This document shows positions 12,914-25,249 of a stretch of 64,000 nucleotides of DNA, one piece after another. The notes under the pieces are model-generated. The model was not told where the DNA came from. It did no database searches and worked only from the letters and a program-made list of their open reading frames with translations. Source of the stretch: Combretum micranthum (Eukaryota > Streptophyta > Magnoliopsida > Myrtales > Combretaceae); the NCBI GenBank assembly GCA_024138025.1, contig JAMXBD010001245.1:186001-250000 (forward strand), written 5' to 3'. A program made the position numbers and the translations under genes. Within the stretch, counting starts at the first letter, position 1. Each line of letters starts with the position of its first letter.

Positions 12914-15900
12914 CAAGAAGAAGAAAGTAATTATTTTTTTATTTTTTCTCTTTTTCATAATTAGACATATTATATTCAATGAATCTATGCTTTTTGTTAT
13001 GTCTTAGGAACGAATATCCTAGATTTATTTGAATGATTTTGTTTGATTATGGATCTTAGAAGAGAATACAATTTTTTTTTTTTTTTTATGATGGTTTATT
13101 TGTTTGATGTGAAGTCCATCCTTCCAAAGTTGTTTTCAAGGAAGAACGGCAAGGGAAACGTGGATGGAGACATTTACAAAGTAGATGCTGTTGAAGTTAA
13201 TAATGGTCTCTTTCATTATTTCTAACCTTATTCTATTTTTCTATATTAAATCTTGAATGCATCCTTAATTTTCTTTTAAATTTGTCGGCCGTTCATCAGA
13301 ATCCCAAACAAATGTTGCATCGAGGAAGAAAGCTTTCGTGGAGGCCGCCCCTGTCATGAGAAAAAGCTTCTCAGGTACATTACGTAATTGTATTTAAAGA
13401 ATAATACACATTATAGTTGTTAATGGTTATGATTGTGTTTGAATAAGCTAAATAAAGAGCCAATGTTAATGCTAGGGTCTTTGTAACGCAGATGAGATTG
13501 ATCAGGTTCGATTCCACTTCTCCACATATTGAAATATATGATGTTATTGAAAAACAAAGAATTAATTTTCATGCCTTGTATTTCATGTTTGGAATTTTTG
13601 GATCTATATATTTAAGGCACAGAATAAAATTGATGATCGTCTTTAGATTTACTTAAAACCCTAACATTATGTTTGGTTTATCATAATGAAATCAGTATTT
13701 CGGTTTTATAATTGCAGAATATCTATTCCGTGCTTTAGTTTACGAAAAATTCTATCAAAATAATATTTATTTCATCTACTACAAAATAGATAAAAAATCC
13801 TCATTTCTTCTCTAGTTTTTTTTTTTGAAATATCCTTAGTTATAAAATAAGGAATTACTATTCTTCCTCATTCTTATTCTATTCCACTAAACCAAATATA
13901 CCATAAGGATTTACTTGGACAAAGTGTCTAAAATTTCATGAACTCTCGTTTGCTTGTGCTTCTGAAAATCTAAAATCCTAAGTCGTTTATGGTTTAAACA
14001 ATGAATAAACTTATCTTATCTAAGAATCTTCTTAGATATGTTATATTTTTTAATATAAATTAGGAATTTTACATGTTATTGTTTTCCCACCTTTCAAACC
14101 AAATTGAAGTCCAGAAATGCAATGTCTGACTCCAAATACACCTCGTAAGCCTCGGCCATGTCCTTCAAGGGTATCTGAGGGGAAGTTTTTGAAATTTAAT
14201 GATATTTAGACCAGGCACATACTTAGATTAATCGGATATGGTTATAAATAAACAAAACTTTGGAATTATTACGTGTGAGATTGTAGTTTATAATAACCTA
14301 CGAGAAGCCAGATAAAGCTTCCGTTTGAAGTGTGTGTAATTAAGATTACTTGCTGGTAAATATATTGAATTGTCATCTGAATTAGTATATATGCATAAAT
14401 TATAATTTACGTTTTAGAAGTTTAATGTAATTTCCTCTTTGAAAACTTGAAATAAAGATCCTAATCGTTCTAGAGAAGAGTAAGAAATTAAATATTCAAT
14501 ATTTAACATTATAATTATTCTATACGTTTCTAACATTCTATGATGAAAAAAAAGATCAAATAAGCACAATCTGCCATTTATCTGGATTAGTAACGGACAA
14601 GTGCTAATATATTTAAACAAATAGAAAAAATAATTTATAATTTTATAAAACTAATCTTATATAAAAGTTTTATCAATATTTATATATTATTAATCATTTT
14701 ACGTGTTTTATTATCTCTAATAAATAGTTTTTGTTTTCTAGATGCATTACCATTACCGATAGCATACGGTAATCGAATGCAACAAATTTTGTCCTTATTG
14801 TTGTTTGGGCAAAAGTCGTGTTATTTTTATTGATGATGTCATTGCATATAAATGAAGATGAAATAGGAACAAGCCACGTACTTATCATCATTTATCAATA
14901 ACAAGACTTTTATCTTCATATCTTCTCTTGTATGATTTTGGTAGCTCACCTAACAAAATCATGCTTGGATAAATGGCGGAAGTCTTGATGTGGAAAGCAG
15001 ATGAATGAAACTCTTGGGAATGTGAAGTATAATTTCTTGCTTTGGTGTTGACAAATTCACCCTTAAACGGTTTGAAAAATATGAAAGTAGACTATTTTGC
15101 ACTTTTCAGGAAAATGCATGCATCTTTCTTATCACCATATCACGAACTTGAATTTCTTCCATATTTCCGTCCATCGGATCGTAGAAGCGTGATACAATAC
15201 GATTATAAACCATGTATCCTGTTTATGTATTTTAGTCTTAATACAGAAACGTTGTTTCTTATGTAATGTTTGGAATTGCCTAGAAAGACACACAAATCCA
15301 AGACTTGAAGGCTTAAATCTATCAAGCTTGGAGTTTCCCATGGCGCCAGCCACAGAGATTAAGGAAGTCAGGTACGAGATTTATACATCATTTTGCTTTT
15401 TATCTCTAATAATTAATAAAAACATTTATTTTGATGTGTGTGTGTATATATATATATATATATGTTGCAGAATATTTGTAGCAACGTGGAATGTGGGAGG
15501 AAAGACGCCTAATAATAGCCTCAATTTGGAAGATTTTCTGCAGGTGGAAGGATCAACAGACCTATATGTTTTGGGGTAAGATGTATGAGATAATTTTCCC
15601 ATCTTTTAATTTTTAATTTGGATTTTGTATTCCTTATTTATTTGTTTGCTTCGTCAACATATTAAAATAGCCATTGTGAAATATATAGTCAAGAAATAAG
15701 TTAATTTAATAGACACGGATTAACTGCTAAATCAAACACACACAGACACATATATATATTTCGTGTATACGTAGTTTTGATGTTGAAGAATTTGATAAAG
15801 ACATGCCTTTTACAGGTATATTATTGTGGTTATTATTATGAAAAAAATGATTTTATAAAATCTATTCTGGTCATTTTAACATCGTAGTTTTTTCATTTAT

Positions 15901-18900
15901 AAACAGATATTTGTCAAAAAATAGATATCGATGAAAAATTGATAGTTTTATTCATAAACTGACCAAATAGATACGATACAGATACGAAACAGATAAAAAC
16001 CTACAATCCAAACAGATATCTTAGTCCTTTGTTTAAAATTTATTTATAATTATGTATAAATTATTAGTATTTATTCGCTACTCATTTGGACATATATAGT
16101 CAATAAGTACTGTCGAATTTTTTTAGTACTGGAAATGCATTTTTTCCTTTTTTTTTTTTTTTCAACTCCTACTTCATAATGATCACATATAGCTATTAAA
16201 ACCGGGATTTCGTGTGATATACTGCTATATTTAAATTCTTTTTTTTTTTTGGCCAAACTATATTCTATATTCTTCAACACGATTTCTTATCGATGAAATG
16301 TCTTTGCGTTATTAATTATGGACCATTAACGCATGGATACAAGTACAACCACAGAGATATGAATGACAAGTATACCAAATATGTTAGAACTTCTAAAATG
16401 TGAAAATAGACGAGAGGATAAATAAGTTTAAACACTGTAAATTTTTACCTAGGGATGCGAGGAAAATTTCAACCAGTATGGTATGTCAGTGTAGTCAATG
16501 TTTAATGTTCTAGAATTGATGTTTTCATTATATTTTATTATTTATAATATGATATAAGTAAATTATATAATGTAATATAAATATTATTTATTGAAATTAT
16601 CACACAATTAATCATGATTGGCTGGATTGGGACGATAAATTCAAGACAGCAAATATTGATTTATCAAAATGAGGATTGAATAAGTACTGACATGCTTTAA
16701 ATAAGTGGTAGGAATCATACATAGTGTACATGGGCAAAAAAGAAAAATAAGATAATATCAAATATGATACTCGAATTTTAATAAAATATCTGAATTTTAA
16801 AAATTAACTAATTTAGAACTTAAATGAACTTGATGGAATAATTGTTGTTCTTGTAAATATTAATAAATTTATCAATTTTAAAATTTATATATTAAATTCA
16901 TTAATTTTAAATTTAACTATCCCATTATACATTTTATTAAAGTTAAGATAGACTACAAAAATTAAATGATCTCTCTTTTTGAATATATTTTGGTTCACCT
17001 CTTAACTGCGATCTCTGTCCCCCTTTAGGTTTCAGGAGATTGTTCCTCTAAGCGCAGGAAACGTTCTTGTTGTTGAAGACAACGAACCAGCAGCCAAATG
17101 GTTAATCCTCATAAACCAAGCACTCAACAGACCGTACTCATACGAATCATCGGAATCCTCCAACCACGGTTGTAGTCATTCAAGAACCAACACCACCCCC
17201 ACCGGAAGCAGCTCCCTCAACTTCTTCCAAAAACCATCCCTAAAAGTCGTCAGCCGAAACTTCAGGGCAAATGCAAGCCTCCTCAAGTCATGCAACTGCA
17301 GTCTGGTCAATTCACCGGCGGCGACGACGACCGAGAGGGAGAAAAAGCGTAGGCATAGGAAGTTCAGTGAATCCTTGTGTAGGGCAGAGACTTTTAGTGC
17401 TAATACGTGTCGTGGCGGTGGCGGCAGCGTTGGTGGAAGTAGTGGAGGCAGTGTTGGTGGCGGTGGTGGTGAGGAAAGTTATGTCGATGGAAGTCCTCCT
17501 TATCCGGAGGGGTTTGGTTCAACGTCACCCCGCTCACCAAGTAATGATGCGTTAAGGTATAGGCTCATAGTGAGTAAGCAAATGGTTGGGATCTTCCTAA
17601 CGGTTTGGGCTCGAAGTGAGTTGGTGCAACATATTGGCCATCTAAGAGCCTCCTCTGTGGGTAGAGGAATCATGGGTAAACTTGGAAACAAAGTAAGTCA
17701 AATCGTCCCCATGCTAAAATAAAACTTTAGGTTAATGTAAACTTCAACAAAATATATAATTTGAAACTTAAAATTTGAAATTGATCAATTTATTATCTAA
17801 ATTTTAAAATTGATAAATTTAATACATGAAAAAACTTTTTGTATATACTAATAAGTCTCCATCAAGTGTTTTCAAATAGCGGATTGATTAATTTTAAAGT
17901 TTTTTAGGTAGCAAATTGATCAATTTTAAAGTCTAGTATTATATAAATTATTTTTAAAATTTAAATATCTAATTACATATTTTGTAAAAATTTAGATACC
18001 ATTCATGATATTATCCGAAAAACTTACAAAATTCATACTAACATGCTGTGGATTAATGTGACATATGTTTTAATATTATTTATCATGCTATCATTGTTTT
18101 CTTTTCCATTGATATTTCACCAGAATTTGTTTTATATTAATTTCATTTTTTTGTCATTTTATAAGAGAATCGAAGGGTCTGTTTGATTAGTGCTTTTTCG
18201 TAGACATAGACAATTTTTTTAATTTTTTTTATAATAAATTATTTATCAAAAAATAGATAAAAAATTGACAGTTTTCATGAAAAGATCAAATATAGATACA
18301 AATCGGATATATTTTACACATATCATTATGATACAAATACAAATACAGATGAAAAACTGACGATTTAAGCAAGTCCCTAGTGTCTTACGTGGATATCCAA
18401 TGATGATACCATTAAATTCTAATTTTTGTGGCGTTTTATATCCAGTTTGAATCTAGACCATTTGTTATTGTATATGTTAAAAGACCAAAAAAAAAAATTA
18501 CTTTTCTACTCTTGAAAGGGCCAATAAAACAACCTTATCCATTTATACATGTAACATAATTGTCAAGCGAGATACCTCGTACAAAACAATGCGAATAAAT
18601 GTATTTAAGAAGCTAATGGTTATAATGCAGGGATGCATATCAATTAGCATGTCACTACACCAGACGAGCTTCTGCTTTGTATGCAGCCACTTGGCTTCAG
18701 GCGAGAAGGAGGGTGATGAATTGAGGAGGAATGCCGATGTTGCTGAAATCCTAAAGAGTACACAGTTCTCCAAGATTTGCAAAAACCCTGACAGGAAAGA
18801 TCCAGAGCGAATTGTGGATCATGAGTAAGTTAATTAATGCTTGTTGGCCTCGGTATTTAAACATATATAGTTAGCTTGGAAAAGAGGGAAATGGATTCTG

Positions 18901-21332
18901 TAAATTTATTTTCTCTCAGTTTTCATTGATAGAAAAAAGGATAGATATTAAAATGATCTCATAATATATCTGAAAAGATCTAGAATATTTCTTTCTAAGG
19001 TTTTCCTGGCCTGTATTTCTTTCTAAGGTTGATTTTTGGTTTTTTTTTTTTTCCTTTTTTTCCGGGACTCCTGAGGATTAGGCTTTGTATTTCTATTGGA
19101 AGTGTGTAGATTTACGTGGGAACCTGATGTGGTATTGGCCCGTATTATTTGGTGATAGTTTTTTTTCAATCTAAAATGTTAAGGTAATTTAGATTTACTA
19201 TTTTATTATTTATATTTATTTAGTTTATTTTTATATTGGACATGGGACTACAGTTTATTATCTTATACTTTCTATCTTTTTCTTTTTTTAAGCTTCTTTT
19301 TAGCTTAGTTTAGTTGTGCCAAGTTACAAAAAAATTTTTTGGACTCTTTTTGGATTGTGTGCCACAAAGCTATCCTAAATTACTGTATGAGAATTGACTA
19401 GATGTTTTTATTTTTTTTTATATATTTAATAAGAGATAAGTTTTTATTTACTAGAATAGGATGATGACATCATTTCCAAAACATCATATATTTATTTGGA
19501 GTTGGCTTAGAACTCGTCCATATTAGTTGGTGGTTTTTTTTCCCTCCTATTTCCTAAGACAATTTAACCTTGCTATATTATGATTTATATTTTAATTAGT
19601 ATGTCCCCATTGTCCGATCAGGAACTACAATTTTTTATTTTCCATCGTTATGGTCTTTGAGGATTGATAATACGTACATAAGCATGTTAGGAAAAAAAAG
19701 TTGGTTAATATATTTATCAATGTATGTTGTCTTTGGGAGTTTAGAATTACAACAAAAACAACATCAACATCAAATACAATGTTAATGATCTGATGATTTC
19801 AATTTTACAGCCGAGTAATTTGGATGGGGGACCTAAACTACCGGGTGTCATTGAGTTATGGTGAGACGAAGAATTTATTGGAAGACAATGACTGGGACTC
19901 GCTGCTGGAGAAAGACCAGGTTTAACATTATTTCCATAACAATCATTTTATAAATAGATATACATATATATATATATATATACAAAAGCGTAATATTTAA
20001 TAATTTTTTCAATTTTTCTTATTCATTACGCTGTATATTATAATTTGATGGCACAGTTAAACGTGGAAAGAGAAGCCGGAAGAGTGTTCAGTGGTTACAA
20101 GGAGGGAAGAATCCTGTTCGCACCAACCTATAAGTACTCCCACAATTCAGATTCATACGCCGGAGAAACGGGCAAATCCAAGAAAAAGCGTCGAACTCCT
20201 GCTTGGTTCGTGTACTTTCTCCTTTTTTTCAATGTGTTTATCTGTTTGGTGAAAAAAATGTCTTTCATATATTTATGATATTTATTAAAATCAATATCTT
20301 TTAAAGATTGCTTATACACTTTAAATAGCTACTAAAATGTCAAAACCGTCTCTGTTTTGATCTTAATGGTGGTATTGAAATTCTAGGAGTACAAAATTAC
20401 TCATATATTTCTAGGGTTACAGTTGGAGAACTACTCATGTAAGCTATGAGGTTAGACTTGGATCTGATCACACATAGCTAGCTACACATTTGATCTATAA
20501 AATGGAATAAGGTAAGAATATAATTACTATTATTATGAAAATATAATCTATACAATTCTATGATTTTAAATATCAATATGGAACTATACTGAATTGATCA
20601 CGGATTTCAGTACTTTTTTATCATATAAAAGATTTACAATTCATTATTTTAGAACAATTACAAACCCATTGATTGCTATTCTATCATTCAAACAAATGCA
20701 AGAATGAGATTGCAATGATAGAAATAACTATTCTATTCACTCCTAAAAGGAAATGGGTAAAATAGTTTAAGGGTTCTTATTTCCCATTTTATCATTTCCT
20801 TTTTATATATTTCACATATCACTTTGGAATTTTCATTATTATATTAATGGAACTATCCAATCAATTATCATATCATTAAAATAAATATAATACATAATAG
20901 ATCAAATATTTATGAGTATCATTACGATTTGAAATAAATTTAAGTCATTAAAAAAATATTTACTAATTCATTCTTTTGAAAGGTACACATAAGCTTTTGC
21001 GATCTCCCTTAGGTGTTCATTTTACATTTTAGAAAATCGCCACGGCCAACCCGCATATCATATAAGCACTTCAGCTATTGGTTTGTTGATCTTGCTGTTT
21101 CAGGTGCGACAGGATATTGTGGAGAGGAAGTGGCATAGAGCAACTGGCGTACAGTCGAGGAGAGTCGAGATTCTCTGATCACCGACCCGTTTTTTCCATA
21201 TTTGCAGTAGAGGTTGATGCGAAGACCAAAACCAAAAAGACCAAGTTTAGGAAAGGTTTTTCCTGTACTCTTGGTACTAGGAGTGCCTACGACGACTGTT
21301 TTCCACATAGACATGGCTTTTATGAGTACTAA
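12822..21332 (+). CDS. Type I inositol polyphosphate 5-phosphatase, 11 exons
   Basis: The product removes the 5-phosphate from inositol phosphates or phosphoinositides in membrane signalling. My exon model: 12822-12926, 13115-13205, 13300-13374, 13492-13505, 15247-15371, 15471-15575, 17029-17692, 18631-18824, 19811-19919, 20057-20205, 21104-21332; GT-AG throughout, 1860 nt, 619 residues, one frame. Catalytic motifs in order: [10 protein letters not shown] (138-147), LGFQEIVPL (from 171), GNKGCISIS (391-399), SHLASGE (412-418), WMGDLNYR (462-469), PAWCDRIL (542-549) and SDHRPV (568-573). These form the complete 5-phosphatase active site. There are no WD40 repeats, so it is not the type II (FRA3) form. 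The N-terminus is basic and short. A Gly/Ser-rich insert lies near residues 297-320. Overall it resembles the plant 5PTase5/10 branch, but the exact orthologue is not settled. The 5' four exons are less certain than the rest. AATAAA lies at 21600. Confidence 0.9.
13666..13903. mobile_element. Possible MITE in intron 4 of the phosphatase gene
   Basis: The stretch begins with TATGTTTGGTTTA and ends with TAAACCAAATATA, an inverted pair with few mismatches, and is about 240 bp of AT-rich sequence lying wholly inside an intron. No target duplication beyond TA-rich bases is clear, so the class is uncertain. Confidence 0.35.
15865..16022. repeat. Dispersed repeat, copy 1 (phosphatase intron 6)
   Basis: This stretch (a core of TCAAAAAATAGATA, then AAAATTGATAGTTTT and a series of GATACAGATACRAA words) recurs in intron 7 (about 18176-18375) and at about 54057-54290. 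It is probably a small MITE family; its termini were not fixed. Confidence 0.45.
18176..18375. repeat. Dispersed repeat, copy 2 (phosphatase intron 7)
   Basis: The second copy has TCAAAAAATAGATAAAAAAT and AAATTGACAGTTTT in the same order as copy 1, followed by the same GATACAAATAC-type words. It starts near GGTCTGTTTGATTAGTGC. Confidence 0.45.
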
Positions 21333-22225
21333 TATTTCCTCTAACATACGAAACAAGATCGATTAATACCAATCAAATTGTAAATTTTCTAAGGCTTCCC
21401 TGTTTTCTTTCCATTTTGCTAATTTCTCATGTATTTATATATTTATACATACTTTGTTAACTAGAAAGAATAGGCTTGGTAAAATCGTGTCAAAATCTAC
21501 ATCTTCCTAGATAGGTCTGATTACATGTAATACCTAATTTTAGATGCCATCAGAATTTTCTTACAAATTGTATTATCTTTTCTAATATCAATATCAAACA
21601 ATAAAATTGGTGCATTCTCATTAGATGTGTTTTGTTTTGAGAATTTTCAGAGTCCCGACCATCAACATCATCATATCATCATCACTTCATCATCTGGCAG
21701 CTAATAAAATAAATAAAGTAATTATTAAAATAAATAAAGTAATTAATTAATATATTAACTGTTTGAACTATGAATTGAGCCGTTAAAAAACCAAAAACCC
21801 AACTGGACTGATACGCACGATAAGAATCTGATGTGTTGTAAGCTCTTAAGAAATGGGAGGCATTCCTAATACTTGAATAATATCTAAGATTTACCTATAT
21901 ATTTCTATAATAAATCAAGCCTTTAAAAAAAATATTAGGGATTATAGCAAGTACAAACAAAGAAAAGATATAAAGTCTACAAGATAGCTTCCTCCAAAAC
22001 ATTTTAAAAAAAAAGAAATTGTAACCTTACTCAATCAACTAAATGACATGCTCAAGACAAAAGATATATACCAAAAAGCAAAATGCTCAAAAGTGAAACT
22101 CTAATTTTGGTTTTATTTTTTACCTTCCCCCAACCACTTGACAGATTTTTAATCAAGTGATTATTAATAACCGCCACCTGGCTACATGTATCGCAAATCC
22201 CAAATCGAAGTTTCCCCATGTTCAT
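21333..22225. other. Intergenic space between convergent genes (both 3' ends)
   Basis: It holds the 3' untranslated regions of the phosphatase (poly(A) signal AATAAA at 21600-21605 on +) and of the EIL gene (AATAAA on -, complement of TTTATT at 22112-22117). CATCATCAT-type low-complexity sequence lies at 21661-21700, and a near-exact 19-bp repeat (AAAATAAATAAAGTAATTA) at 21705-21745. No other gene is visible. Confidence 0.6.
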
Positions 22226-23601
22226 TCAAGCTCGATCCTGCGACGCATTCAAACTCAAGTTCATGTTGACTTCGGGATTACTATCGAATGCATTATCCAA
22301 CATCAGCTCATCATTCATAGGATTTTTCCAAAAGCTCGTGTATTGATGTTGTCCTTCGATACCTTTACTTGAACTGCTAGATCCCATGATTTCAATTGGC
22401 AAATGCAGCAACTCGTGACCACTACTCGCTTCATTGCTATAGTAACTAGACAACTTCTCGATTTCTTCCAGGCCATAAACACTCCGATAAATACAATGAA
22501 ACTCGTGTTCGATCCTAGAGTTTTTGTCCATAAATCCCATTCCCATGCCCAAGTTGCTTTGTGGGCACTCTACGTTTTGACAAGCAAACTTGACGATGCT
22601 GTTGTCGTTGTTATCACCATCACCATCACTATCGCCACCGTATTGATTGAATGTATACTTTCTCTTTTCTCTACGATCTCGTCCTTCTTCAACAGCTTCT
22701 TCTTCTTCTTCTTCTTTTTCTTCATCCTTTTGCGGAGGTGATATGACAAGACATTTTTGGGCTTGTGCTACAAGTGCTTCCTCTTGGCTGACAACCTTGG
22801 ACCAAATTACGGTGTCCTTAGCACTCATTTTGTCTTGTAAGCACTTGGACCGTGTGATCAATTTCCTCATCCGATCTAAATGAGGCGACATGTGTTTTAT
22901 GACCGCCGCTAGGAGACTGACCTTCCATGCCTTTTTTAGGTCATGGGGCTTCTTATAAGGCGGCGGACCATGTTCTTGGGCTGATGTCCCTTGTTCACCC
23001 CACCAAATCTCCCCGGTCGGCCACCATGGTGGAGCTAGACCTTTCTCTAGTGGGAACTTCCGTTGTGGTGGGGCACAATGCTGTATTAGGGCAGATAAAA
23101 TCGACCCTAAAGTTGTGTCTTGCAATTCATGCAGTAAATACATGCAAGAAAGTAAGTCTAGTTCACCGGACTCTAGAGCTGGTATGTACTTGGCAAGAGC
23201 AACTGGTGCGTTTTGATCGAAACGCACCGTTTCCTTCCACCACTCCCGGAGGCTGTCCGAGGAGCCGGTCACCGGTTTCCCCGTCTTCGGGACGATGCCG
23301 TACACGAACCCTTGTGCATTACAAACTTCCATGATCTTCACCATGTACTTAAGGATGGAGTCTTGTGCTCTTGACATCTTCTTTCTCCGTGATGCTTCCT
23401 GCTTGGCCAACGAGCTGTGCCCTTCTCGTTCGTCAATCCGCTGCTTGTCTTTGAATTTTTGCAACGCATCCGATCCTTCCACATGCGTCTCTTCAGATCA
23501 TCGTAATTTATATCTTCGGATTCGTATCCCCATTCACCACTTCCAGATCCGTCTCCGTCCACAGGACTTGGAGAATCGAATTCCTCATTAAAGGTCACCA
23601 T
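22226..23601 (-). CDS. EIN3-like (EIL) transcription factor, single-base frameshift
   Basis: EIN3/EIL proteins are plant nuclear DNA-binding activators, best known in ethylene and sulfur responses. The gene has no intron, as is usual for the family. The start chosen (23601, MVTFNEEF) precedes the family's acidic stretch and the conserved [13 protein letters not shown]. At 23464/23465 the frame must move by one base to continue as LQKFKDKQ. After that come the hallmarks: [90 protein letters not shown] and [12 protein letters not shown] Glu-rich run (TTC repeat at about 22690-22720) and a Gly/Asp/Asn-rich run precede a divergent C-terminus. The two frames together give about 458 residues, close to the shorter EIL4/EIL5-type members. 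No other disabling change was seen, so either an assembly error or a very recent mutation is likely. Confidence 0.88.
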
Positions 23602-24138
23602 TTTCGCACAATCACTCAAGAAACTATAATTGGTACTTCTAGTGTATATTGTTTCCAAGATGGTACTTACCACTTAAGACTAGTAATTTCAACACTTTTT
23701 TCCCGTCACCTACAACCTTAAATACCTAGAAAAAAGGGATACATGGCGGTGTGTAAATAGAGGATTATAATATGAACGACCATTTAGGGGCAGTAAGGGT
23801 CACTAGTGTTGCATCATTTATAAGTAGAAGGTGGTGGGAATTCGAGATTAAATTCAGGGATCGGGATCTGTGTGTAATTTTGATATATACAGATGATGAT
23901 CATGTTTTATGATGTCGTCATTTAATACGTGACCATGAAGAAGGGCACATTTTCCATTGTTGCATGCATGCAGGACACCTCTCGCTCCGTGTTTCTTGTA
24001 ACATATTTTGACGTTGACAAGTAGATGTTTGGATACTAGAAAGAATAAGGATTGGCGTATGTATAGTTGTCGCACATGGCATTGCAAAGTTGAATTGAAA
24101 CATAATGATTTTCGATTTCTGAATGGCCACTTTATTTT
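23602..24138. other. Upstream region of the EIL gene
   Basis: The likely EIL promoter and leader on the - strand. An in-frame ATG at 23673 could extend the protein by 24 residues, but the extension has no family match. No other gene or repeat is visible. Confidence 0.45.
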
Positions 24139-24282
24139 ATACTACCTGCCAAATTTAGATATTTAATGTGTTGGTGTTCAAGTAAATTCGGAAATTTTAT
24201 GTGTGCATATATACTACCTGCCAAATTTAGATATTTAATGTGTTGGTGTTCAAGTAAATTCGGAAATTTTATGTGTGCATAT
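24139..24282 (+). repeat. Exact tandem duplication, 2 x 72 bp
   Basis: ATACTACCTGCCAAATTTAG begins at 24139 and again at 24211; the two 72-bp copies (ending GTGTGCATAT at 24210 and 24282) look identical. The absence of differences suggests a recent duplication or an assembly duplication. Confidence 0.9.
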
Positions 24283-25249
24283 ATATTGGATTGTTCCATT
24301 AAAATAAATATAATAAATAATATATTAGGATTTCAGTCATGTGATTAGCAATGAACTATAGATAAATAGTAGAATTAGTTTTGTTAAAATTGTAACGTGA
24401 CTATATATAGAATTTTACGTACATGATACTGTAAATTCTATTGAAGCTTAAAAGCCACAATTAATTATCAGGATATAGCTAAGGAAAGAATGTCAAAAGT
24501 GCAGGCCCTAAATAACTAGATGATTTAAAATGCATCTTGGAGAATATACATACTATTTAAAGTGCTCATTGACGGCCACCAGTAAAAATTTGATCATTTA
24601 GGGCCAACAGGCGTCTCTCACCTCAAATTTTTTTGTGCAAGTACACCACCAACGCCACCCCCTCCCCCCCACATTTCAGCTCACATCGCCCTCTGTCTCA
24701 GGTCACTCCCCCACCACACCCCAACAGCATTGCTCCCTCCTCTCTCTCTCTCTCATATTGTTTGCCATAATTTTCGCCAGCCAATTTTTTTTTAATTCTA
24801 TTAATTTTTATGTATTTTATTTTATCTTTTTTACGGGTATTTTAAAAAAACAAATTCACTTCCAGCTCGGCATTTCAAGTTCTGCTAGCATCTAAAGGTT
24901 AATAAAATATTTTTAGTTATTTGAATACATTTATTTAGGAGCTAGTATTTAGATCTTTGTAATTTAACATATATTTAATTTATTTGAATATGTGCCTTGT
25001 TAGTAGTTTAATAATATATATTTATTTAGAAGTTAGTATTTGGATTTTACTTATTTAATGCATGTTTAATGAGTTTAAGTATGTACCACGTAGATAGTTT
25101 AATAATATGTTAATTTAGAAGCTAGTGTTTGGATATTAGCTATTTAGTATTGTTAATAATATAATCAAATATGCATCTTATTATTGACACTTGTATATTT
25201 GAATACAAACAGTTATAAGTGTAAAAAAAATTAGAATTAGATAATTTGA
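24283..25249. other. Gene-free spacer with a ~90-bp imperfect tandem repeat
   Basis: No gene is visible. A C-rich block (24640-24730) is followed by a (TC)n run. From about 24931 a unit with TTTAGAAGYTAGTRTTTGGAT and AGTTTAATAATAT repeats with a ~90-bp period (starts at about 24931, 25021 and 25111), about 2.5 imperfect copies. It may be the non-coding 5' part of the CACTA relic that follows. Confidence 0.5.

Noticed and set aside
14100..14170. Possible extra phosphatase exon (ATGCAATGTCTGACTCC region)
   Set aside because: It does not fit the phase required between exons 4 and 5 without a stop (TAA at 14146), and exon 5 has a good acceptor directly in phase.
23455..23475. Programmed frameshifting as an explanation for the EIL break
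   Set aside because: No slippery heptamer or plant EIL precedent is known to me; a missing base between CG and TTG restores the family motif exactly, so a deletion or assembly error is simpler.
22403..23591. Several open frames on the + strand opposite the EIL gene
   Set aside because: They are antisense shadows: the - strand carries continuous EIN3-family motifs, while the + strand frames have no recognisable domains.
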